This document shows, piece by piece, positions 1 through 5,737 of a stretch of 21,474 nt of DNA (positions are counted from its first letter, which is position 1; every line of letters starts with the position of its first letter). Where the stretch lies: positions 1 through 21,474 of the forward strand of contig CAYPIB010000050.1 of NCBI GenBank assembly GCA_964410675.1, in the 5' to 3' direction. Source of the stretch: RGIG3040 sp964410675 (GTDB lineage: Bacteria > Bacillota > Clostridia > Lachnospirales > Lachnospiraceae). The translations under genes were made by a program, and so were the position numbers. Under the pieces are notes generated by a model. It had not been told where the DNA came from. It did not search any database and was given only the letters and a program-made list of their open reading frames with translations.

Positions 1-645
1 ATCTAGATAAATTCCGGAAACCTTGAGGTTTAAAGTCTCACTGCCCTCTATCTTTGCTGTGTGAACCTCAATCGTATCACCAACCGATAAATTATTTCGC
101 TCTGCTAGCTCAGAGCTTATTACGCATTCATTGATATTCTTGAAGACAGAACCAGAGATAAATTTTCTATTTCCCTCGATAAAGTCTGTCAACAGCATTA
201 AATCGGAATAGCCGTAAAAGGATAGATTTGCAGAATAATACTGAGAAGAAAAACCTTCCGGTTCCATTATCTGCATGCCCATGCTGCTTGATATTTTGTC
301 AGTGCCTATTGCAGTAACTTCCGGTGCGTAGACAACGGTTGAACCAAATGTTATACACTCATCTACATAATCAGAATCTGCATATTGGAAAAAGTCTTCT
401 TGTGTAAGCTGCGGAACATCAAGCAATCCGTCTGTTGCCCCGCCGATTAGACTCATATAATCAACATTCAGACTGGCGGTTACATGAAAACGGTCTTTAT
501 ATGCTTGCGACATTTTTTCCGAGGCGGATTCAATTACTACCGATATGCATACAGCGGCAAGCATAAAGAAAATTAATATACCCATTAGAGTATTTCGTCC
601 CTTATTCCTGCCAAGATTTTTAAGAGCATTTTTTACTATGTACAT
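1..645 (-). CDS. FtsX/MacB-type ABC transporter permease, N-terminal part (runs off left edge)
   Basis: An open frame of 215 codons without a stop continues past base 1, so only the N-terminus is present. It begins MYIVKNALKNLGRNKGRN, a short basic cytoplasmic leader. A hydrophobic segment (about residues 21-40, MGILIFFMLAAVCISVVI) follows, then a long polar extracytoplasmic stretch. This is the layout of MacB/FtsX-type permeases, in which a large external domain follows the first membrane helix. The start is set by AAAGGAG eight or so bases upstream of ATG at 645. It lies downstream of the kinase gene (57 bp gap) and has its own regulator-box promoter (674-710), so the two-component system probably controls it. 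Such permeases export peptides, antibiotics or lipoproteins, or act in bacitracin-type sensing; the substrate cannot be told. The partner ATPase is not visible and would be beyond the edge. Confidence 0.82.
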   Translation of the reverse strand, partial: MYIVKNALKNLGRNKGRNTLMGILIFFMLAAVCISVVIESASEKMSQAYKDRFHVTASLNVDYMSLIGGATDGLLDVPQLTQEDFFQYADSDYVDECITFGSTVVYAPEVTAIGTDKISSSMGMQIMEPEGFSSQYYSANLSFYGYSDLMLLTDFIEGNRKFISGSVFKNINECVISSELAERNNLSVGDTIEVHTAKIEGSETLNLKVSGIYLD

Positions 646-673
646 GACTTATCTCCTTTTTTATAATAAATGC

Positions 674-710
674 AGTTTATCAAAGGTAATGTTTAGCCTA
701 TGTTACAACA
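674..710 (-). promoter_or_regulatory. Response-regulator box and -10 upstream of the ABC permease
   Basis: On the plus strand TGTTTA (690-695), five bases, then TGTTAC (701-706) form an 11-bp-period direct repeat, followed by AACA to 710. On the minus strand a TAAACT -10-like hexamer (679-674) lies exactly 10 bp downstream. The same box-10 bp-hexamer arrangement occurs before the response-regulator gene at 2468-2504. No good -35 is seen, as expected for an activated promoter. The box overlaps the last codons of the kinase gene. OmpR-family regulators typically bind 6-bp direct repeats spaced by about 5 bp, so the neighbouring regulator is the obvious candidate. Confidence 0.6.
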
Positions 711-1788
711 GTTCAAATGCCGGAAACGATAAATAGAAAACGCTTCCCTCATTCAGCCTGCTTTCCACCCACACAAAACCACCGCAAAGCTCACATACAT
801 GTGAAACAAGGCTGAGTCCAATGCCATATCCATCCTTTTTTAAATCTTTCATTCGATAATAATTTTGAAATATTTTAGAACGTTCTCCCTCCGGAATACC
901 GCATCCATGATCAGTAACAGTAAGAACGACACTATCATATTGCCTCATGATTGCCATTTCAACTGCTTGTCCATTTCCATATTTAACAGCATTATCAAGC
1001 AAGTTACTGACAGCTCGGATGATCCATCTCGGTTTTGCTAAAATCCGATAATCATCTTCCTCAAAATCAAATTTAATGTTATTTCCCAGTTTTCGATATA
1101 AATCACAAGTCTCTGCACAAATAAGAACACAATCTGTTTCTTCCAACACTTCCGTATCTCCTGAAGCACTCAATGTTAAAATATCCTCTATACTGTTAGA
1201 TAATTCGTCCAGTGGCTTTAAGTATTCCCGGCATCCGTTATACTCAAGCTTTGCTCGTAATATTGCAATTGCATTTTTTTGCTCATGCGAAAGGTAGCCG
1301 CTGAGCTTTTTGAAAGACTTGAGATTTTCTTCAAAATGCTTCTCTAATTTATGATAGCTTTCAGAGAAAATACGATTAGAATATAAAAAGATAGATTTGT
1401 CCACAGAACAAATCTTATTAATAAATCCATGCAATTGTTTGGTGTTTTCTGCTTTCAAAACAAAATACAGACCCATTGTCATAATTCCAACGATGAAACA
1501 AAGCGATATAGAAAATGGAATCACCACCCGGCTTCTCATATTCTCGTAAAATTCTTTTTCTAAAGCCGCATAGCTTGTTATCTCTGATATATCTAAGCTT
1601 ATTATGCCGTTTTTGCAGCTTTGCTCCAATGCCGGTTGATTAAAGACATAAACAGCAAGCTGTTTTTTATCATTAAGTGAGTTGTCTAAACCTAATTGAA
1701 AAATCAACAAAGCAATCAAAATGAAAAAAATTATAATAAAAAAGAACAGTAAAACAGTAAACTTTAATTTATTCTTTATTTGAAGCAT
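703..1788 (-). CDS. Membrane sensor histidine kinase
   Basis: The 361-residue product is a two-helix sensor kinase. Membrane segments lie at about residues 9-32 and 88-111, with a 55-residue extracytoplasmic loop between them. A HisKA-like dimerisation region follows with the phospho-acceptor in LSGYLSHEQKN (His168). The HATPase_c domain shows an N-box SNLLDNAVKYG (Asn262, Asn266), a G1 box DHGCGIPEG (from Asp293) and a G2 box DGYGIGLSLV (about 319-328). The gene overlaps the end of the upstream response regulator by 13 bp, so the pair is translationally coupled. With the ABC permease downstream it resembles peptide-antibiotic or envelope-stress sensing modules. The ligand is unknown. The loop is larger than in BceS-type kinases, which have almost none, so the protein may sense a ligand directly. 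Confidence 0.93.
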   Translation of the reverse strand: MLQIKNKLKFTVLLFFFIIIFFILIALLIFQLGLDNSLNDKKQLAVYVFNQPALEQSCKNGIISLDISEITSYAALEKEFYENMRSRVVIPFSISLCFIVGIMTMGLYFVLKAENTKQLHGFINKICSVDKSIFLYSNRIFSESYHKLEKHFEENLKSFKKLSGYLSHEQKNAIAILRAKLEYNGCREYLKPLDELSNSIEDILTLSASGDTEVLEETDCVLICAETCDLYRKLGNNIKFDFEEDDYRILAKPRWIIRAVSNLLDNAVKYGNGQAVEMAIMRQYDSVVLTVTDHGCGIPEGERSKIFQNYYRMKDLKKDGYGIGLSLVSHVCELCGGFVWVESRLNEGSVFYLSFPAFELL

Positions 1789-2447
1789 AGATAATACCCC
1801 TTTCCACGCATGGTTTTAAGCACTTCTTTGTTTGATACGTCAAAAAGCTTATTACGCAGCCTCATAATATGGACACGCAGAGAAGATGAAAATGTGTCAT
1901 ATCTTTCATCAAAGATATGCTCGGAAATATCCTCACTGGATACAACGGCAGGGTGGCGGGAGGCAATAACCTCTAAAATATCGAATTCTCTCACCGAAAG
2001 AGGTATTTCTATTCCATTAAATTGTGCACGCCGTGTAAGCGGATTGATTATCAGCCGGTCAATCTGAATGAGTGGGCTTGTCCTTCCCTGAAAACGCCGT
2101 ACAACTGCACGGATACGAGCCTTAAGTTCAATTAAGTCAAATGGTTTTATGAGATAATCATCAGCCCCGCTGTCAAGTCCGGCTGCACGGTCTCCAATTT
2201 CATCCCGCGCGGTAACCATAATAACCGGCGCTTGAACATTGGATTCGCGAAGAAATTTGATAATTTCTAATCCGTCTTTATCAGGAAGATTCAAGTCCAG
2301 CAGGATTACGTCATAATCATTCACAAATGCCTTTTCTTCCCCCTCAATCCCACTATATGATGTGTCCACTGCAAAGCCTTCCTGCTCCAGAGATTTTTTT
2401 ATATACCCGCAAAGTTCTACATTATCTTCAATAATTAAAATTCGCAT
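1776..2447 (-). CDS. OmpR/PhoB-family response regulator
   Basis: Receiver domain plus winged helix. From ATG at 2447 the protein begins MRILIIEDN with the acidic pair in IIEDN, the phospho-acceptor Asp in ILLDLNLPDKDG (residue 51), the conserved Thr in MVTARD and Lys in YLIKPFD (101). The C-terminal half (about residues 125-223) is a Trans_reg_C winged helix ending in LRVHIMRLRNKL and TMRGKGYYL, the classical recognition-helix and wing pattern. A GTG at 2456 would add three residues, but GAGGTG at 2451-2456 is itself the best ribosome binding site for the ATG, so I place the start at 2447. It is first in an operon with the kinase, and its promoter carries the same box as the ABC permease promoter, suggesting autoregulation. 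Confidence 0.94.
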   Translation of the reverse strand: MRILIIEDNVELCGYIKKSLEQEGFAVDTSYSGIEGEEKAFVNDYDVILLDLNLPDKDGLEIIKFLRESNVQAPVIMVTARDEIGDRAAGLDSGADDYLIKPFDLIELKARIRAVVRRFQGRTSPLIQIDRLIINPLTRRAQFNGIEIPLSVREFDILEVIASRHPAVVSSEDISEHIFDERYDTFSSSLRVHIMRLRNKLFDVSNKEVLKTMRGKGYYLCFK

Positions 2448-2467
2448 TTTTTTCACCTCAACTCATT

Positions 2468-2504
2468 AGTATAAAGCTTTCAATGTTTACCTAGGGTTAC
2501 AACA
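2468..2504 (-). promoter_or_regulatory. Response-regulator box and -10 upstream of the regulator gene
   Basis: Plus-strand TGTTTA (2484-2489), five bases, GGTTAC (2495-2500), then AACA. On the minus strand a TATACT -10 (2473-2468) lies 10 bp downstream, giving a leader of about 15-20 nt before the ribosome binding site. Box sequence and spacing match those at 674-710, with TGTTTA-N6-GTTACAACA shared. Likely autoregulatory site. Confidence 0.6.
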
Positions 2505-2659
2505 TAAAAAGAGGAGAGGCTATAGGACGATGGAAATTCTATTCTGGTAACTTACTCTGATTAAAACCTCTTTGTTCTTCAAATTCATCAAATATATCCA
2601 TACTTCATTCAAACTTCTTTGAATTATATTGGTGTATTATTATATTGAAGCTAATCATT

Positions 2660-3003
2660 TTACTCTTGGAGTTGTTCTTCCACCAGCTGTAATATAAAAT
2701 CACCGAAATCATCCGCTAATATTTCACTAATCTCATATGCACTTCCATTATAAAACGCCATAATAACTCTGGGCTCGTTTTCCGAATTCAGCGAAGAATA
2801 ATCTAAGTATGCCATATCCCCATCATCAAAGTTATAAATAGGTAACCATACTTTTCATAAAATTCTCGATTTTGCTTTGAGAATTTTATATTTAGCATTT
2901 TCTCAGCCTGACTTATTTCTTCTTCCTTTTTGCCACCTGCAGTTGTGTAATATTCACATTTTTTTGCTAATTCCATAGCACTTTCAAAATTTTTGAAACT
3001 CAT
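2660..3003 (-). pseudogene. Decayed SUKH (SMI1/KNR4) family immunity-like gene
   Basis: The reading frame starts with ATG at 3003 after a good GGAGG site (MSFKNFESAMELAKKCEYY) and contains an N-terminal SUKH signature: ISQAEKMLNIKFSKQNREFYEKYGYL. It then stops early at 2803. The C-terminal half is intact in another frame of the same strand: PIYNFDDGDMAYLDYSS, then RVIMAFYNG and ISEILADDFGDFILQLVEEQ, ending at TAA 2660-2662. SUKH proteins normally have several dozen residues between the FYEKYG helix and the later beta-strand/GD turn. Here the two halves nearly abut, so an internal deletion that also shifted frame is more likely than a single-base error. SUKH proteins act as cytoplasmic immunity proteins against polymorphic toxins; this copy is probably non-functional. 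No intact toxin gene is adjacent. Confidence 0.75.
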
Positions 3004-3413
3004 ACCTGCCTCCTTATTATTCTAAATGATTACTACATGTTAATAAAAATCCTAAATTTCATTAGTTGAAATATTTACAACTGTCCACTTAAATATTTCT
3101 TTGTTTTATCACTAATAAACCCAGTTATACTTCTACATCAGGTTTTAAATCCACTATAACCACTCATTTTTTAGAATAAAGAAAAATACAACTCTTATTT
3201 TAAAGCATTGCAACAATTATGTCTATTTATCGAACGCATTTTTCTACTTTTGACTAAAATAAATTTCTTATAGAAAATATATATTTATGATAGTATAATT
3301 GATTAGCAGTTGCATTTTAGGAATACTAATGTTATTGGTCTTTTATTGTTCAAATTGGCTTATACTTCTGCGGCGAAAATAAGCACCATATTTATTTAAG
3401 AAAGGTAATGCAT
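3004..3413. other. AT-rich intergenic region, no intact gene seen
   Basis: This 410-bp stretch lies between divergently transcribed genes. It has the ribosome binding site of the decayed SUKH gene at its left end and AAGAAAGG for the GNAT gene at its right end. A TATAAT at 3294-3299 could be a -10 for the plus strand but has no convincing -35 at 16-18 bp. On the minus strand around 3060-3150 there are short broken coding-like pieces, too degraded to assign. Confidence 0.4.
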
Positions 3414-3857
3414 ATGAAAATTGAGGTCATTAAAAATAACAAGAAAGATTTTCTTGATTTATTACTTTTAGCAGATGAACAGGAAAGTATGATTGACAAA
3501 TATTTAGAACGAGGTGAGCTTTTTGCCTTATACGATGGTGACTTGAAAAGTGTCTGTGTCGTTACACGGGAGGGCGATGATGTTTGTGAGTTAAAAAATA
3601 TTGCAACTTATGAAAAATGGCATGGCAAAGGGTATGGAAGCAAACTTTTAAACCACATATTTTCGCATTACAAGGACAAGTATACGACAATGCTTGTGGG
3701 AACAGGCGACAGCCCATTGATAATACAATTTTACCAGAAAAACGGTTTTAGGATTTCTCATAGAATTAAGAACTTTTTCACAGACAACTACGACCATCCA
3801 ATGTTTGAAGATGGTGTTCAGTTGGTAGATATGGTTTATTTAAGTAAAACTCTATGA
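3414..3857 (+). CDS. GNAT-family N-acetyltransferase
   Basis: A 147-residue protein beginning MKIEVIKNNKKDFL. The acetyl-CoA pyrophosphate-binding motif is visible as HGKGYGSKLL (about residues 70-79), after the beta-4 strand VCELKNIATYEKW. A terminal FYQKNGF segment is typical of GNAT enzymes. Length fits a single-domain GNAT. An upstream ATG at 3408 is in frame, but AAGAAAGG ends only two bases before it and eight bases before 3414, so 3414 is preferred. The substrate (amino acid, antibiotic, polyamine or protein N-terminus) cannot be deduced. It is followed after 61 bp by an isochorismatase-family gene on the same strand. Confidence 0.88.
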   Translation: MKIEVIKNNKKDFLDLLLLADEQESMIDKYLERGELFALYDGDLKSVCVVTREGDDVCELKNIATYEKWHGKGYGSKLLNHIFSHYKDKYTTMLVGTGDSPLIIQFYQKNGFRISHRIKNFFTDNYDHPMFEDGVQLVDMVYLSKTL

Positions 3858-3918
3858 TTTAGTTATACAGGTAGATAAACAGTATATTTATATAATATTA
3901 TCTTAGGGAGGTTAATTT

Positions 3919-4422
3919 ATGGAGAAAGCATTATTAGTCATTGATATGCAGAATATTTGCGTTGGTGAAAATCACGCACCGATTTTTAATTATGACAATG
4001 TAGCCTTAATTGAAAACGTAAACGAAATCATATCACAGTACAATGTCGAAAATGTTTATTACATATTAAATGTAATGAAGAAAAATATTATTAATAAATT
4101 TGCTCCGTTTGAAGCCTACGAAGGGAGCAATGAGGTTGAGTTTGTTAATACTTTAAAAATCGTCAATAACAGAAAATTCATAAAATATAAGGGCGACGCT
4201 TTTTCAAATAATGATTTAAATCAAGCATTAAATGAATCAAAAATAACGGAAATTGAAATTGTCGGTGTTGACGGCGGTGGATGCGTTCCCCTGACTGCGC
4301 TCGGCGCATTGAAAAACGGTTACAAGGTTACTATTAATACAAAAGCAGTCGGTACAACTTTTATTAAAAATTCAAAAAAGTTAAACCGCAAATTAAAGGC
4401 AAAAGGAGCTGTTTTTACTTAG
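3919..4422 (+). CDS. Isochorismatase-like cysteine hydrolase
   Basis: A 167-residue protein of the isochorismatase-like hydrolase superfamily. The catalytic triad is visible: Asp9 in LLVIDMQN, Lys91 in KYKGDAFSN and Cys122 in VDGGGCVPLTALGA. The family includes nicotinamidases, pyrazinamidases, N-carbamoyl hydrolases and isochorismatases. Residues seen here do not assign a substrate, and the protein is slightly shorter than typical nicotinamidases. A strong site (TTAGGGAGG) precedes the ATG. It may be co-transcribed with the GNAT upstream; no terminator is seen between them. Confidence 0.85.
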   Translation: MEKALLVIDMQNICVGENHAPIFNYDNVALIENVNEIISQYNVENVYYILNVMKKNIINKFAPFEAYEGSNEVEFVNTLKIVNNRKFIKYKGDAFSNNDLNQALNESKITEIEIVGVDGGGCVPLTALGALKNGYKVTINTKAVGTTFIKNSKKLNRKLKAKGAVFT

Positions 4423-4521
4423 ATTATAAGTAATAAGTCAATACATTATAAAATTGGTTTAAAAAATAATAATTAAATAGAATATCTTTCAGTGTTAATA
4501 TTACAACGGAGCTTGACCATC

Positions 4522-4623
4522 TCAGTTTTGTGCATACACGCTTTGTGGTATCAGACCCGCAAGCAGTGACACAACAAGCAGGAGTGACACAATTTGTGTG
4601 ACTCTCTGTTTGATCCGTTTCAT
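4522..4623 (-). CDS. Orphan 33-residue signal peptide (secreted-protein remnant or secreted micropeptide)
   Basis: ATG at 4623 is preceded by AAGGGGA eight bases upstream. The 33-codon ORF begins MKRIKQRVTQ and continues with a hydrophobic core (residues 11-25, IVSLLLVVSLLAGLI), then PQSVYAQN and a TGA stop. It has all parts of a Gram-positive Sec signal peptide: basic n-region, hydrophobic core and a V-Y-A cleavage motif. The frame stops just after the predicted cleavage site. A near-consensus promoter lies 70 bp upstream. Either a large exported protein was deleted leaving its promoter and leader, or this is a real micropeptide. No continuation of a secreted protein was found in the other frames downstream. 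Confidence 0.55.
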   Translation of the reverse strand: MKRIKQRVTQIVSLLLVVSLLAGLIPQSVYAQN

Positions 4624-4656
4624 ATGTATTTCCCCTTCTTTTCTCTTGTATTTTTC

Positions 4657-4679
4657 TGTAACGATGTAGTTTTGTTACA
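4657..4679. promoter_or_regulatory. Inverted repeat in the leader of the orphan signal-peptide gene
   Basis: TGTAAC (4657-4662) and GTTACA (4674-4679) form perfect 6-bp arms with an 11-bp spacer. The repeat lies a few bases downstream of the predicted transcription start, a usual place for a repressor operator. It could also form a weak leader hairpin. Confidence 0.35.
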
Positions 4680-4690
4680 AGTTCTTCACA

Positions 4691-4719
4691 ATTATCATAT
4701 GTAATTTTATGTTTGTCAA
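4691..4719 (-). promoter_or_regulatory. Near-consensus sigma-A promoter for the orphan signal-peptide ORF
   Basis: Read on the minus strand: perfect TTGACA (4719-4714), a 17-bp spacer, then GATAAT (4696-4691). The start site would be near 4684, about 60 nt before the ATG at 4623. Confidence 0.65.
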
Positions 4720-4774
4720 ATGGTTTCGTGAGATTTCGGTCCCCTTTGGAACTAATTTACTAGAAAAATAGGCA

Positions 4775-4808
4775 AAAAAACAAAAGCAATCAATCGCTTT
4801 TGTTTTTT
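4775..4808. terminator. Bidirectional intrinsic terminator
   Basis: Perfect 13-bp inverted repeat (4775-4787 and 4796-4808; arms A6-C-A4-GC and GC-T4-G-T6) with an 8-base loop. The A/T ends give a U-tract on both strands. It probably ends transcripts of the glucobiose operon arriving from the right and may insulate the signal-peptide ORF region. Confidence 0.75.
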
Positions 4809-4839
4809 CACCTCATTAATATTTTTTTAAACAGACGCC

Positions 4840-5068
4840 TGCGAAATTCATTTCTAGGTGGTGGCTTGAATGACGGTTCTCCTGCCGGTACTTTGAAATG
4901 CCCTCTTTTCTATGGAAATGAGACCTTAAGCGGTTTCTAAAAGCATGGAAGCCTTTGCTGAACATGCTTTTACGCTTAAGGGCTCATTGCAATGCTCAGA
5001 AAAACGGGCTTTCAAAGTACCGGCAGCAGAGCCGTCATCCAAGCCACCACCTAGAAATGAATTTCGCA
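4840..5068. repeat. 229-bp long inverted repeat (giant hairpin)
   Basis: The outer arms are 59 bp (4840-4898 and 5010-5068) with only three mismatches. After a small asymmetric interruption, inner arms continue pairing around AATGAG-CCTTAAGCG and AAAAGCATG (4941-4947 against 4963-4969). The terminal loop is about 15 bases (4948-4962). The element ends 12 bp beyond the stop codon of the beta-phosphoglucomutase gene and separates it from the terminator at 4775-4808, as if inserted into the 3' untranslated region. No protein-coding frame is evident. Possible identities are a MITE-like palindromic element or a structured 3' RNA. Copy number elsewhere cannot be seen here. Confidence 0.8.
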
Positions 5069-5079
5069 ACTGCCTAAAA

Positions 5080-5727
5080 CTATTTAATCCCTACACAAAA
5101 TAAAATATCTTTAAAACTTTCTAATGAGTAACTAACTCCTTTACAAGCAGAAGCCTCTCCGATTCCAGCGCAGTCGATATCCCCTGCAATGGCCGCCGCT
5201 ACCCCGGAGCGGGCATCCTCTACGATTAAGCAATCCTTTGGGTTGATATTTAAATACTTTGCTGCTTTTAAAAATACTTCCGGATTTGGCTTGGAGTATT
5301 GAATGTTATTTCCATCCGACACTGCATCAAAGAAATTTCCTAACCCAATTTGATTTAAAATAAATTTTGCATTTTTACTTGAAGAGCCGATTGCCATCAA
5401 AAAGCTATGCCTTTTTAAAGTTTCTAATGTTTCTTTTACTTCCTTGTCCAAATCATTTGGTGTCATATTTTTTAACAGCTCTTTATAAATATTATTTTTC
5501 TCTTCTGCATACTTCTCTTTCTGTTGCTGTGATAATGGCGCTCCCTCGTACCGCTCCAATATAATCTCCAGACTTTCCATCCGGCTGACACCGCGCAGCC
5601 TATTATTAATTATTTCATCAAAGTAAATACCAAGCATATCTGCCAGACTTTTCCACGCTTCATAATGATATGTATCGGTATGACAGATAACTCCATCCAA
5701 GTCAAAAATAATCGCCTTATACTTCAT
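5080..5727 (-). CDS. pgmB: Beta-phosphoglucomutase (HAD superfamily)
   Basis: The enzyme converts beta-glucose 1-phosphate to glucose 6-phosphate. The 215-residue protein has the HAD nucleophile and acid/base aspartates in IIFDLDGVICHTD (Asp9, Asp11). The beta-PGM cap-domain pattern follows: TYHYEAWKSLAD and RLRGVSRMESLEIIL. Motif II is IGSSSKN, the motif III Lys is in YSKPNPEVF, and the motif IV acids are in IVEDARSGV. Length and the SRMESL cap signature fit beta-PGM rather than other phosphatases. It is last in the operon, 10 bp after the GH65 phosphorylase gene. GH65 enzymes release beta-glucose 1-phosphate, so the pairing explains its role. The start follows a GGGGGG-rich binding site. 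Confidence 0.93.
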   Translation of the reverse strand: MKYKAIIFDLDGVICHTDTYHYEAWKSLADMLGIYFDEIINNRLRGVSRMESLEIILERYEGAPLSQQQKEKYAEEKNNIYKELLKNMTPNDLDKEVKETLETLKRHSFLMAIGSSSKNAKFILNQIGLGNFFDAVSDGNNIQYSKPNPEVFLKAAKYLNINPKDCLIVEDARSGVAAAIAGDIDCAGIGEASACKGVSYSLESFKDILFCVGIK

Positions 5728-5737
5728 AAAGACCCCC

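Noticed and set aside
2539..2601. 20-codon minus-strand ORF (MDIFDEFEEQRGFNQSKLPE) downstream of the decayed SUKH gene
   Set aside because: It lacks a convincing ribosome binding site and promoter. It may be a fragment of a degraded gene, but nothing identifies it.
3060..3180. Coding-like fragments on the minus strand upstream of the SUKH remnant, ending KKYLSGQL, possibly the end of a toxin gene
   Set aside because: Frames are interrupted by stops every few codons and no family motif is recognisable.
4522..4740. Regulator box of the 690/2484 type in the leader of the orphan signal peptide (GTTACAA at 4674)
   Set aside because: Only one half matches and the spacing to the second half is wrong; it fits a separate inverted repeat better.
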